NCBI GenBank assembly: GCA_963565915.1
Contig: OY751491.1
Coordinates: forward strand, 3,658,001-3,722,000
Direction of reading: 5' to 3'
Source: Entoloma clypeatum
Lineage: Eukaryota > Basidiomycota > Agaricomycetes > Agaricales > Entolomataceae
DNA length: 64,000 nt
The translations under genes and the position numbers were made by a program. This document shows positions 20,774 through 32,604 of the stretch, one piece after another. The notes under the pieces were generated by a model. That model saw only the letters and a program-made list of their open reading frames with translations. It ran no database searches and was not told where the DNA came from. Every line of letters starts with the position of its first letter. Position 1 is the first letter of the stretch.

Positions 20774-23351
20774 ATGGTCGGAACACCAGGTCCTGTCATA
20801 GGCTTAAACCCTCAGACAAATCCCACTGTCATTCCCTACACTTGACAAATCCAAAAAGTCGAATCAAAAGTTGCTCTCGATACTGCACGACTCATCCACG
20901 ATTGTCTTGATGATGAAAATTGGACTTCCTGGCAGGTTGGAATGTGCAGTGCTCTTGCTGTGGCAGGCCTACTGAAATACGTCGACGGGGAGTTGGACAA
21001 ACCAAATGAGCCCTCTCCCAGTCATACACCTGATGAGGCTAAATTAGTCAGGGAAGACATGGAGACGTGGGAGCAAAACGACCAATTAGCGTTCCTTGCG
21101 TTACGTGCCTGTGTCACCAGGGGACAGTTGATCCACCTTCCGCAAGGCATTACTTCATATGATGCTTGGAATGCCTTGGCAGCAGTGCACGAGGTTGTTA
21201 CGCAGGAGGGAGCTACCAGTCTACAACGCACCTTATTCAAAATGCGAGTGGACGAAGGAGCCGATATCGCAACACATCTCAATAAATTAAAGGAGACCTG
21301 GGAGAAACTCAAATCAGTTAACGACTCCGATTTCGTAATGACAGACGTCACTTTCAAAAATATTATCGCATCCTCGTTACATCATTCATGGGATGTATTT
21401 ACGAAGCCCTATGTTTCGAAGGTAAAAAAGCGGAAGAAGGGAATCAGCATATCTTCAGATCCCTCCAAGGTGGATGTGAACTCACAGAAGTTCATAGGCA
21501 TTATCAAGCAGGAGTACAACCAGCAGAAAATATGCACGAATGAGGATAAGCCGAGCGATCAGAGTTTCGTTACTCAGGGACAACCTGGTGGGAAGAAATC
21601 TCTGGGAGATTGCATCGACACAGGCACTGGACTGAAGCCATCAAAGGCTTCACAACCCTCTCAGGGAAAGGGACCTCGTTGCAGAGTCTGCAAGAAGTTT
21701 GGGCACATTGAGCGTGATTGCAGGTTTGCAAAAGCATGTACTCACTGCGGAAAGAAGGGGCATAAGGAGGCGGATTGTTGGGAAAAGGCTGGTACTTCAG
21801 GTCCTTCAAAGAAGCAGAAGACTGAGCACACCAACATGATGGACACAGAGATACGAGATATCCACGACATCGAATATATGTTTTGTACCTCCTACATTAG
21901 CGAGACCAACGACGACAACATGACATGCTATGATTGGTTGGGGGACTCGGCGACAACCTCCCATGTTTGTGGTCAACGCGAAGCCTTCACAATGTTTGAC
22001 TCGCTGGACCAAGAGGTGCAAGGTGTAGGCGGTGTTATCACACGAACAAAAGGCCGAGGAACTGTGGAACTGGTGTCTGAAATTAAAGGGCATCAGTATT
22101 TCCTCAAGCTTGAAGATGTTCTATACATACCTGGAAGTCGCCAGAATCTCATTTCCCTCGGGCGATGGGACGATGCAGGTGGTAAATGGATGGGGAGTGG
22201 GGGAGTCCTTACCCTACTCTCCCAAGATGGATGTCAGGTAGCGAAAGGGAGGAAATATGGAACAAACTTGTACAAAATGGACTTCAAGCTACGAAAAGCT
22301 ACTGGCGAAGTTAAACAAAGGTTTTCGGGACCAGATGTGAACAGCACTCACACGGTGATGGCGAAGACTTGGGCCGACTGGCACCATTTAGCAGGGCATA
22401 TGGGTTGTTCGGGCATGGAAGCCATGCACCGAGAAAACTTAGTTGACGGATTCAATGTTGATGAAAAGTCTCAAAAGCGCCCAGATTGTCGTGCATGCAC
22501 AGAAGCCAAACACGCAACCCTACCATTTCCAGACGAAGCCGAGCACCGATCCGAAAAACCTGGAGTGCTCACATTCATGGACTTATGGGGACCAGCTCAG
22601 ACTACTTCCATTGATGGCGAACGATATTTTCTTGTGCTCATTGATGACACAACACATTACACAACTGTTGAAAGTCTGAAAAGGAAGGACAAGGCTGAGG
22701 AAAACGTGAAGAATTATATCACACATTTGAAAACCCATGGCATGACCCCTGAAGCTATACATGTCGATCCTGGTGGCGAGTTTGCAAGTAAGACCCTGAA
22801 GACTTGGTGTAATCAACAGGGGATTGATATCCAAAGCACCGCACCTGATTCTCATTCACAAAATGGTGTAGCAGAACGTATGAATTGAACACTCGTCGAA
22901 CTTGCACGTGCAATGTTGATTGCATGCGACCTTCCATTCTACTTATGGAAATATGCTGTACAACATGCAGCGTATTTCAGAAATCGGGCATACACAAATT
23001 CTTTGAAAGGGAAGACACCTTATGAAGCATGGACAGGCGATAGGCCTGACATCTCTAATTACCAAGAATTTGGCGGTCCCATCTGGATTAAACGGCAAGG
23101 TGCACACAAAGCTGGGAAGTTAGCTTTGCAGTCTAAGAAGCATTTATTTGTGGGGTTTGACGTTGGCTGTAAAGGAGTCAAATACTATAACGGAGATACG
23201 AGGCAAGTACTTATCTCGCGAAACTTTCGTTTCCTGTCTGCTGTGGACCATCCACCACCTCTACGATGGCAAATCCCTACACACGCAAAAGGTTCCAGGA
23301 CGAGGAAGAGGAAGGCGAAATTACACTTACATCCACGGAAAATCTATATGT
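20774..23351 (+). pseudogene. Gag-protease-integrase of copia F
   Basis: ATG at 20774. Gag is followed by two CCHC knuckles, CRVCKKFGHIERDC and CTHCGKKGHKEADC (about residues 300-335). The protease site is DSATTSH, a variant of DSGATSH (about residue 391). The integrase zinc domain runs from WHHLAGHMG to CRACTEAKH (about 535-575); catalytic residues are in TFMDLWG, HVDPGGEF and NGVAERM. TGA at 20843-20845 (PYT-x-QIQ) and 22886-22888 (ERMN-x-TLVE) stand where Arg is expected. After 22913 the integrase C-terminus continues to the E insertion. The polyprotein would package, process and insert the element. Confidence 0.9.
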
Positions 23352-23356
23352 GGCAT

Positions 23357-23758
23357 TGTTATGCTTAACAAACCGTTCCAAGGTTTGGGCAGAGTATGCA
23401 GGAAGTGGAAAGGCGAAGAGCAATGTGATTGCTAAATCTAAGGAATCTACTCTAGTACAAGAGGTTTATATAAGTACTGACTATAGGCGGTAGCGGATAA
23501 GTCAGTACTGCAGAAGGCAGTGCGCATGAGTAAGGCGACTGCGGAAGGCTATGTACAATAAGTAAGCTGACTGCGGAAAGCGAGTCAGCGTGGGAACAAG
23601 GTATACTAAAGGGGCTGACAAAGTAAAGGTAGTGAGTCAGACTGAGAATCGAAGGTTGTGAAAGTAGACATTAGACATAGTAAGCTCGTAAGAGGGCGCC
23701 GAGTCGGGCCGATAAGTAAAAGTGATGACATTGTCCACATACCATAGAGTCTGTAACA
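23357..23758 (-). repeat. 3' LTR of element E
   Basis: 402 bp, TGTTATGCTTAAC at the low end and GTCTGTAACA at the high end. The high-end 80 bp are matched by the truncated LTR at 28076-28155, with several differences (for example CATACCATAG against CATACCGTAG). A solo LTR at 43727-44184 is a diverged relative. Confidence 0.88.
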
Positions 23759-23792
23759 TGTTCCCCTCTCCAAGCTCTGTGTCCTCACAGAG

Positions 23793-24335
23793 TCATTGTC
23801 CCCATCCCTCGTTATTGCTAGGATCGGACCAGTTTGGACTCTCCTTGAGGCTCCAATCGTATATCAACTCCTTGTTGATGGCTACGGCGAGTTCAAGGCC
23901 CTTGATGGCCAGTCGAACACGTCGATTTTTGATGACAAGGGTGCTGGTGTAATTTCCGAGGATTTGTTTTTCTTCGGGAGTCGGGGCAACAGGGAGGTTG
24001 GACAGTGAATGAAGTCGGATATTCATCTGGCGATGAAGGAGGTCGGCAAGGGAAGTTTCGAGGGCATGGATTTGGTCTCTCATGGAGAGTGCTTCGTTCA
24101 TAAGGGCGGCGATGGCGGGGTTGATGTCGGTGGTGGAGGTGGAGGTAACAATGGTGTTTGACATGGCGGCGAGGATGGTTGAGAGATAGAAGAAGAACAG
24201 GGTGGCTATATTGGGCAGGGAAAAGACTAGAGCGGGGAACTCGGTGGGTGGTTGACTGATGAGGTCGATACTGCCATGGGTTTTGAGAGCTTGTCTTTTA
24301 TTGTGGACGAGACGGGTTCTGCCAATGGAAATCAC
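23793..24335 (-). CDS. Extra ORF of element E between integrase and 3' LTR
   Basis: The likely start is the Met at 24164 (MSNTIVTSTSTTDINPAIAA), giving about 123 residues; the upstream Met at 24335 overlaps the integrase frame. The product has a helical stretch around SMRDQIHALETSLADLLHRQ that could form a coiled coil, and it ends in GWGQ. No known domain was recognised. The hydrophobic stretch before 24164 lies upstream of the likely start, so I do not read it as an envelope or membrane anchor. The same frame is intact in the mirrored copy (39949-40491). Confidence 0.5.
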   Translation of the reverse strand: MISIGRTRLVHNKRQALKTHGSIDLISQPPTEFPALVFSLPNIATLFFFYLSTILAAMSNTIVTSTSTTDINPAIAALMNEALSMRDQIHALETSLADLLHRQMNIRLHSLSNLPVAPTPEEKQILGNYTSTLVIKNRRVRLAIKGLELAVAINKELIYDWSLKESPNWSDPSNNEGWGQ

Positions 24336-25899
24336 AGATCAAATCTTGAGCGTTTTGAACATTAGCTCGAGGTTCCCATGTGTTCTCTTCTGGGCCATAT
24401 CCTTCCCACTGGACGAGGTACTGGATCTTTCCACGGAACTTTTGAGAGTCTAGGATTGTGGACACATGGTACTCTTCTCGTCCTTCGACAATGATCGGAT
24501 CAGGGGCTGGTTTCTTCTTCTGGATGGCATACTTCGGGGTTTCGTAGGGTGACAACAGGGTCTCATTGAACACAGGGTGAATCATTTTCCAAGTCTTTGG
24601 AAGATCAAGAAGGTACGCGCTAGCCCCTTTCTTTTCTAGGACTTTGAATGGTCCATGTCGGAGTGCATCGAGTTTCTTCGAGGGACGGTTAGTCCTGATG
24701 TTAGTCCCTTCCAGCCACACCTTGTCTCCGATGCGGTAGTTCCGAGACGGACTCCGTCGTGTATCAACTGTCTTCTTCATCTGATCCTGTGCTTGTTTCA
24801 GGGCTGCATTGGCTTCTTCTCGTGCCTGTTTGAGTTTTTTCAAGAAGTCGTTGGCAGCCAGATTGGTGTCTTCCAACACAAGTTCTCCCTTCAAAGGGTG
24901 TAAGCCATAGTTGAGATAAAATGGTGTGTGCTTCGTCGCCTGATGTTCTTTGTCATTGTACTGGAATTCAGCAATTGCGATCCATTCAGCCCAATCATCT
25001 TGCAGATGGTTAACGAAGTTTCGTAAGAACACTTCTGTCTCTTGATGCGATCGTTCGGCCTGTCCATCGGTCTGTGGATGGTATGCGGTGGACAGGTTCC
25101 TTTTGATTCCTAACATGCGGCAAAGTATCTCCATGAACTTCGCGGCTAACTGTGGTCCTCTGTCACTGATGATTTTCTTGGGAATCCCATGAAGTTTCCA
25201 TATCTGATCCCGATAGATCTTGGCTAATCCTTCAGCCGATAATTCCACGGTTGTCAGAATGAGATGGAGCATCTTTGAATGTCTGTCCGTGATGACCAAA
25301 ATCGCATTCTTTCCATCGGACTCTGGTATCAGTCCCACAACATCAATCCCTATGTCCTCCCATGGATGACTTGGTGCTGCATGGGGATGTAGTGGAGCAT
25401 GCCGTTTCTGTCTGTTGATCTTGTTGCATTGACAGGTGTCACAACCCTTTACGTACTTCTTCACATCATGCAGGATAGTAGGCCACCAGTAGGTACGAGT
25501 GAGGAGTTCATGCGTCCGTTATTGTCCTGGATGTCCAGCCACTGGTGCATTGTGTGATTCAAACATCAGTTCCTGATGCAGTTGTGGGTCTGGTGGAACA
25601 TAGACTCGTTCGCCTGCATATGTGATGCTGTTTTCCTGTTGATACCAATGAGGATTCTTCTTTAGACCCTGGGCTACTTCTGTCTCCATGCGGTTTGAGC
25701 CCTTGATGCGTGCGATCCACGGATTTTCAATGGTCGTGATGTTTCCAATTTTGATGGAATCAGATGTTTCACCCCCTTCAAAGAATCGTTCCTCCGTGAA
25801 CATCTCCATATGTACCACATCTTCTGATTCCAATCGTTTCAAGAATAGTCCCTCCTTGAGGGAGTGACGGCTTCCAAGATAGGGTCTCCAGGTTTCCAT
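24298..25899 (-). pseudogene. Integrase with chromodomain, element E
   Basis: The 25464-24298 frame (388 residues) has D41 (IGIDVVGLI), D101 (ISDRGPQLAAKF) and E137 (DGQAERSH), spacing DD35E. The GDKVWLEGTNI segment and a C-terminal chromodomain (EYHVSTILDS... QYLVQWEGYGPEENTWEP) follow. The chromodomain binds modified histones and steers insertion. The zinc domain lies upstream in 25899-25519 (HQELMFESHNAPVAGHPGQ, then GCDTCQC), separated by one stop near 25519. Catalytic residues are intact, although no RT is encoded. Confidence 0.9.
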
Positions 25900-26471
25900 T
25901 TCTGATTCGACTTCTTTGGTGCATCTTTGTCGCGTACTTCGACCATGCGAACCCGGTGTTTGCGACCATCAAGGTTAACCCTGAAATCCGAATGTTTGGT
26001 TCGGCATGTAGTTGGACACCGGTTGAATGTTACAGCGCCGGTTATCCAATTGATCGTAGGGTTGTGGTGTACCAACCAGTCATGTCCCAAGAGCATGTCT
26101 GTTCTCCCAATGTCCAGCACCATCGCTTCCATGGTTTCCTGATGTGTTCCCAAATCCAGCTTGACTTTGGCAAGTTGGTTCGCTCTCTGTTGTCAATTTG
26201 GTGATCCATCTGCATTTAGAATTGCTATGGACGGTATTCCTCGCGTAGGGAGGTTCTGTTTGCGTACTATTCTGGGATGGATGCATGTGCGTTCACATCC
26301 ACTATCAACCTCAGGTCGAATGACCTTTGGTCCTCGTCGTGTCTTGAGCTGAGCTAACAGCCTGATTTCTCGTCGTTTCGGAGGTTTGTCTCCCTTCACA
26401 ATCTTAGTTGATGCAGCGGCTCGCTTGGCAGGGATGACATAGGTTCTATTGTCTGCAGTCATACAGGGCAA
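25839..26471 (-). pseudogene. Aspartic protease of element E
   Basis: Active-site VDSGCERTCIHPRIVRKQNL, then IAILNADGSPN, a stop, and LGTHQETMEAMVLDIGRTDM followed by LLGHDWLVHHNPTINW. This order is the gypsy protease, and the last segment is its C-terminal signature. One internal stop interrupts it. A linker (FRVNLDGRKHRVRMVEVRDK) follows, and the RT that should come next is missing. Confidence 0.82.
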
Positions 26472-26512
26472 GCAAGTCCGTTTAATAGATAGGGGTCACG
26501 ACTTAGCGTCGT

Positions 26513-28072
26513 TTAATCGGACCCTTCGGGAAAATCCTTCTCATTGGCTTCTAAGATTGTGGTTTCATCTTTCTCGGCATCTTCTTCAGACACCTTCCTA
26601 ACCCTTCCAGAGTTCTTCTTCGGCTTGCAGCAGTTACGCACAATATGGCCTTCTTGGTCACAGTTGAAACACTTGCGACCATCTTTTTTCTTTGGAGCGC
26701 TGCAGTCCTTAGCAAGGTGACCGAAGCGTTGACAGTTGTAGCAATGGGCTACCCCTGCTTTGTCGATCTCCATGGCTTTGCCCTGACCACCATAAGTGGT
26801 ACCCGATCCGGTGCGCATGTCGCCACCTCAGATGACCAGTGCATGTCCTTCCATCTGTCGTCCCTTGTTTCAGATCTCCTTTGCGTACTCGGAGTACATC
26901 TTGCCATCACTCGCCACTTGTTCAGAGATTCTGCGGTTGACATTCTTTTCTAGGATGTATTTCCCAGTTTCTTCGCCAAGGTTTGACGGCTTCAAGAGCT
27001 CTTCGAATTCGTCCAAGAATTCATCAACAGTGCGTTTCTCTTGTCTCAGGACTTCGAGTCTTGCTTTGGCAGCAACCGATTTGTTGGCGATGGAGAATCG
27101 TGTGGCGATATCATCGGAGAAGCCTAGCCAGGTGATGTTCTCGTTGTCAACAGCAAGAGCATCTAACTTGTTACTGGCCCAGTGCCTGCCGGACCCTTCC
27201 ATCATGCGGGATAGCACCGCAAGAATCTTCTGATCGTCTGTGAGGCTCTTCTGGAACCTGATGTATAGTTTGGTGGCTTTCCACCACTCGTCAAAGGTGT
27301 GTCTGTCCTTGAACATCCCAGGATCCTTGATGACCTTGGATGTATCCATTGTTTGTACTGCCAGAGCTTCTGCCATGTTTAGAGTCTGCGGAGGAGAAGA
27401 GGAGTTGGATTGTTGGGATGAAGATGGGGTTCGGGATACAGGTAAGGGTTGAAAATGAGTCCTTGTTCTAGGCGTCTGTTCAATGTCTGACTGTGTGGAA
27501 TCAAAAGCAAATTCGTCAGGGGACTCGTCGGCGGAATTGGTGGCAAAACGTTCGGGGTATTTCCTCTGTAGATCTCTAAGGAATCTCTGTTCCTGCACGT
27601 CTGTTGGTTGCGAGAATGGGTCAAGTCTCTCGTTTCGTGCCCAACGGTTGTACTCGATCTGTTGCTCGCCGGTGGTGAAGTGGGCGTAGATCTGTTCTTT
27701 CAAGTAAGACGTGATGATGTGGCTCTGGGACGTCTCGATGTGAGCGTCCTAATCAATCTTCTGATAACAGTTGTCTGGACACCGATAAACTCTCTGATCT
27801 CTGTGATCCGACCTGTCTGAGGTCCTTCTTGAACGCGAACGCGAAAGCTTTCGAGTTTGTTCTGTCGGGCGTTGTAACGCGCGATCTGGTGTTGTCGAGC
27901 AAGATGGATGCTCTCTGCTATCTCGCCATGGGGGCGATGCTCGTCGTTGTCTAGTTCTTCGTCAAGCACCTGTTGTAAGATGCGACGGATCTCCGATTCG
28001 ATGTACTGCTGGATGAGTGTAAAATTGATACTGTCTCGAGGACTTAGCTCCTCCTGTCGGGCTTCTGGTGAG
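26513..28072 (-). pseudogene. Gag of element E
   Basis: N-terminal part 28072-27703 (ESEIRRILQQVLDEELDNDE), a single-base frameshift near 27705, then the core 27703-26873 (HTFDEWWKATKLYIRFQKSL, ITWLGFSDDIATRF). Two CCHC knuckles follow: CYNCQRFGHLAKDC and CFNCDQEGHIVRNC (about 26750-26640). TGA at 26870-26872 and 26828-26830 sit where Arg fits (KEI-x-NKGR and LVI-x-GGDM). The 5' LTR and leader upstream are largely deleted. Confidence 0.85.
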
Positions 28073-28160
28073 GCGAGTAAGCTCGTAAGAGGGCGCCGAG
28101 TCAGGCCGATAAGTAAAAGTGATGACATCATCCGCATACCGTAGAGTCCGTAACAGGCAT

Positions 28161-29774
28161 ATTCGGAGTTGCCTACAATGGCGATCAATGTGCAAGTTTG
28201 AAGGACACGAGGAATTCACAAGAGTGGCCGGAGTGGGAGAAAGCAGTCCAAACCGAGCTTGATCAATTGTCGGCGATGGGAACTTGGGAGTTGGTGGAGA
28301 AACCACCAGACAAAATTCCGATAGCAAACAAATGGGTCCTATTGAAGAAGTACAACAAGCAGGGGGAGCTTGTGAAGTACAAAGCACGTCTAGTGGCGAA
28401 AGGATGCTCTCAGCGCCCAGGTTTTGACTATAACGAAACTTATTCACCTGTTGTACGGCTGGAGACAATCCGTGCGATTCTGGCATTGGTACCGAACATG
28501 AACCTCATTGTTCAGCAAATGGACGTAAAGGGTGCATATCTGAACGGCATACTGAATGAGATGGTTTATATGAAACAGCCGGAAGGATACGACGATGGCA
28601 CTGGACGAGTGTGCCGCCTCCGAAAAACTATATATGGACTAAAGCAATCCGGAAGGGAATGGAATTCCATGCTGGACAGTAGACTCCGCGTGATAGACTT
28701 TAAACCGCTGGTCAGCGATCCGTGCACGTATACACGACGAAAAAACAGCGGTCTTGAAATCGTAACAGTGTGGGTTGACGATTTACTTTTGTTTGCTAAA
28801 GCGGACAATGTAATGATAAGGTTACGGCACAAACTTGAAGGGATTTTCGAGCTCACCGATATGGGGGAGCCAACCAAGATCGTCGGCATCGAGATCACCC
28901 AACGCGACGGAACACTAACCATTTCCCAAAAACAATACATCAAAAATTTGCTTAAACAGCATGGTCTAGAGAATGCGAGCCCTGTCAAAATGCCTATGGA
29001 CCCAAAGGCAAACCTCGTACCTAACCTGGAGGGAATGAACGGCGATCATAGCAATTCATATGCATCCCTTGTTGGCTCACTCCAGTATCTTGCAACAGCT
29101 ACACGGCCAGATATTGCGTATGCCGTGATCGGCTGAGTGCCTACACTACAAACCCGAGTGTGGCACACTATTCCGCGGAGAAGAAAGTCCTTCGTTATTT
29201 AGCAGGGACTAGGGACTATGGCATAACTTACAGTGCAGTCCCTGCTCAGCTACAAGAGGATGATCTGTTCTACGGGTATTCTGATGCTGGATATGCAAAT
29301 CAATTCGAACAACATTCGACAAGCGGATATGTCTTCATTTTGTTTGGAGGCGCCGTTACGTGGGGGTCACGAAAGCAAACGATAATCGCATTTTCGACAA
29401 CAGAAGCGGAATATGTTGCACTGTCGGAAGCCGGCCATGAGGCTGTGTGGTTACTGAACCTTTATGGGGAATTAGGGTTCAACCAACACGTGGTCCTGCT
29501 ATTAGGAGATAATGATGGATCACTCACCTTGGCGACAAATCCGAAATTCCATTGTCGAACGAAGCATATCGAGCTGAGGTATCATTGGATATGTGACAAA
29601 GTGAAAGAAGACATCATCAATGTGATGGATGTCAGGGACCCACAGAATGTCGCGGACATTCTGACAAAGGCACTTTCCTCAGATATATGGGCCTGGGACA
29701 CTCGGCTTGAGGGGGAGTGTTGGAGTAATGGAGCAAGCCAAGTGGTTACCGCATTCATATCATATGCGGAATAA
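28161..29774 (+). pseudogene. RT and RNase H of copia F
   Basis: Begins EWPEWEKAVQTELDQL, then KARLVAKGCSQRPGFDY, QMDVKGAYLNGIL, YGLKQSGREW and the catalytic VWVDDLLLF. RNase H follows from YGYSDAGYANQFEQHSTSGY through STTEAEYVALSEAGHEAVW to NPKFHCRTKHIELRYHWI and ADILTKAL. A one-base deletion near 29132 separates RT from RNase H. An identical copy is at 34510-36086. Confidence 0.92.
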
Positions 29775-29781
29775 TAGAGTC

Positions 29782-32604
29782 GCAGATTTCACTCATTGAT
29801 GCAGCCGCATTTATGAGGGCATGCAAATTGCCTGGTACACAATCCTTTGAACTTCACCTTTCGACTCCCTCCGTTTCCGCTCACTCCGCATCCGCTTCCG
29901 ACACCCCCGACTTGACAAATGTACCCGAGGAATACCACGACTATGCTGACATCTTCAGTAAAGGAAAAGCAGACACACTTCCACCACACCGTCCCTACGA
30001 CCTCAAGATCAAACTCAAAGAGGGCTCCGCTCCTCCATTCGGTCCGATCTACTCCCTTTCACAAACCGAACTCGATGCCCTCCATGAATTCATTGACGAA
30101 CATCTCACCATTGGATTCATCTGACCCTCTTCCTCTCCACACGGTGCTCCCATCCTTTTTGTTCATAAAAAGGATGGCTCCCTTCGTCTTTGCGTTGATT
30201 TCCATGGTCTCAACAAAATCTCAAAGAAGAACCAATATCCACTTCCACTCATATCCGACCTTCTCCAGACCGCTGGAAAAGCCTGTGTTTATACGGCTCT
30301 TGACCTCCGACATGCCTATCACCTCGTCCGCATAGCGGAAGGAGATGAATAGAAAACCGCTTTCCACACAGGCTATGGGTCTTTTGAATGGCTTGTCATG
30401 CCATTTGGACTTACCAACTCCCCAGCCATTTTTCAACGCTTCATGAATGACATCTTCCATGACCTGCTCAATAAGTATGTTACCATATATCTCAATGACA
30501 TCCTCATCTACTCCGACTCTCCCTCCAAGCATTGGAAGCATGTCCGTGAAGTCCTCCGACGTCTCCAACAACATGGCTAATATGTGCGCGCAGACAAATG
30601 CGAGTTTTCTATGGACACTGTTGAATACCTTGCTTTTATCCTCTCTCCGACTGGCCTCCGCATGTCGGATAAGAAAGTCAAAATTATTCAAGATTGGCCT
30701 GAACCAAGGAAGGTCAAAGATATTCAATCTTTCCTAGGTTTTGCCAATTTTTATCGTCGATTCATCCCTTACTACTCCGAAATCACTGTTCCACTCACCT
30801 GACTCACCTGCAAAAACACACAATGGCACAATGGCACTTCTCCGACTCCACTCACAAATCTTTCAACACCTTGAAGAAAGCCTTTACCACGGCACCTGTT
30901 CTTACGCATTGGATTCCTGACAGCCCTATTATCGTCGAAACCAATGCCTCCGACTATGCTTTGGGTGTGATCCTCTCCATCTGCACCTCCGACAACAAAA
31001 TCCATCCGGTCGCTTTCCACTCCTGCATCTTTACACCTCCCGAGGTAAACTATGACACCCACGACAAAGAACTATTAGCGATCCATGATGCATTCAAGGT
31101 TTGGCATCACTACCTTGAAGGCTCCGCTGCTCCGATCGATGTCGTAACGGACCATAAAAATCTTGAGTACTTTTCTACTACCAAGGTTTTATCACGTCAA
31201 CAAGCTCGTTGGTCCGTTTACCTCTGCCAGTTCAACCTCGTCATCCGCTTCCGCCCTGGCCGTTTAGGTACGAAGCCCAATCTTTTAAGTAGATGATGGG
31301 ATGTCTACCCCAAAGAGGGAAATAGCGACTATTTGTCTGTCAATCCAAGCAACTTCAAACCCATCTTCACACAAGAACAGCTCACCACTTCACTTCGTGC
31401 AACAGAGTTATATATGCCCGTCCTCCATGCCACAATCATCATGGATACAGAATGTCATAAACCCTACGGTCTGCTTAAACAACTCCCTATTCCTGAACGT
31501 CCCTGGCATTCTATTTCCATGGACTTCATTGAACCCCTTCTGACATCCGCTGGCTCTGATGCGATTTTGGTCATTGTAGACTGCCTCACTAAACAAGGCA
31601 TCTTCATCCCTACCACCATTAATTGCACATCCGAAGACCTAGCAAACCTTTTCATGCTTCACGTCTTTTCCAAGCACGGAGTTCCGCAAAATGTCACATC
31701 CAATCGTGGACCTGAATTTGTCTCCCGCTTTTTCCGCTCTCTTGCAAAGGCCCTCGACATGAGACTTCACTTCACTTCTGGATATCACCCTGAAGGCGAT
31801 GGTCAAACCGAACGCACCAATCAAACACTCAAACAATACCTCCACATCTTCTGCAACTACCAGCAAGACAACTGGTCCGCTTTGCTTCCGCTTGCGGAGT
31901 TCGCTTACAACAACACTCCGAGTGCCACTACTGGTGTATCACCATTCTTCGCCAACAAAGGTTATCATCCCGACATTACACTCCATCTGGAACGTGATCT
32001 AGCATCCGACAAAGCTCGACAATATGTCGTTGACTTAGATGAATTACATCAAGAACTAAAGACTGCCGTCGCAGAGGCACAACAACATTATCAAGGCCCT
32101 GTGGACGTCTGACATTCTCTGCCTCCTCCGCTCCACGTCGGACAAGAAGTCTTTGTTAAAGCCAAGTTCTTCCGCACCACACGACCCACCCAAAAGTTAT
32201 CTGACAAATATGCTGGCCCATTTGAAATCATAGCCCAACCTGGCACGCACTCCTTTACACTATGCCTACCTGACACTATGTGTGCTATACACCCCGTCTT
32301 CCACATATCTATGCTCGAACCAGCAACTCCCAACGAGATTTCAAATCGGATACAATCTCCTCCGCCTCTGCTCGAGATCGAAGGAGAAACCGAATATGAA
32401 ATTGCAGAAATTGTCAACTCAAAGATCGATAAAAGACGACAATGCAAACTCCTTTACCTCGTCTGCTGGTTAGGTTATGAAGACACCAATGAAGAGTTTT
32501 CTTGGTTGCCCGCATCTGAGCTTGAACAGCTCAACCAACTAAACCAGGCCCATTATTGCGCTTGTAACAAGAAGAAAAGAAATTCTATTAATATTTTATG
32601 CTAA
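29782..32604 (+). pseudogene. RT-RNase H-integrase-chromodomain of element D
   Basis: [69 protein letters not shown]. RNase H: VETNASDYALGVIL to HDKELLAIHDAFKVWHHYLE and [14 protein letters not shown]. Integrase: SMDFIEPLL, SNRGPEFVSRF, DGQTERTNQTLKQYL. The chromodomain (about 32395-32540) reads YLVCWLGYEDTNEEFSWLP. The RT YLDD is YLND (Asn codon 30494-30496) and the second integrase Asp is Asn (31702-31704). TGA at 30122-30124 and 30800-30802 replace expected Arg. Inactive. Confidence 0.9.

Larger units (their letters stand above)
23357..28155 (-). mobile_element. Ty3/gypsy derivative E (no RT or RNase H), left copy
   Basis: Inserted in copia F with perfect GGCAT duplications at 23352-23356 and 28156-28160. 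On the minus strand: a truncated 5' LTR (28155-28076), gag, protease, a linker, integrase with chromodomain, a small extra ORF, and a 3' LTR (23758-23357). RT and RNase H are deleted between the post-protease linker (about 25845) and the integrase zinc domain. Length 4799 bp. An identical inverted copy lies at 36129-40927. Confidence 0.92.
20524..29780 (+). mobile_element. Ty1/copia element F, interrupted by E
   Basis: 5' LTR 20524-20710, primer-binding site 20711-20725, gag-protease-integrase to 23351, then gypsy element E (23357-28155) flanked by GGCAT, then RT and RNase H to 29774, and a truncated 3' LTR (29718-29780) after the purine tract GAGGGGGAG (29709-29717). Nonsense codons, a frameshift near 29132 and the insertion make it inactive. 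It breaks off inside its 3' LTR, where gypsy D begins. Confidence 0.92.
23357..29780 (+). repeat. Left arm of a 17.6-kb palindrome
   Basis: 6424 bp that recur as the exact reverse at 34504-40927. Every open frame in one arm has an identical partner in the other, and mirrored coordinates always sum to 64284, so there is no indel. The outer limit is the terminus of E's 3' LTR; the inner limit lies within F's 3' LTR. The axis is near 32142 and the spacer is 29781-34503. Confidence 0.97.

Noticed and set aside
24164..24335. Hydrophobic stretch that might suggest an envelope-like protein in E
   Set aside because: It overlaps the integrase frame and precedes the more likely start codon; there is no signal peptide followed by a coherent ectodomain.
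28566..28988. Antisense frame of 140 codons (and its mirror at 35296-35718)
   Set aside because: Shadow of the copia RT frame on the opposite strand; no domain.
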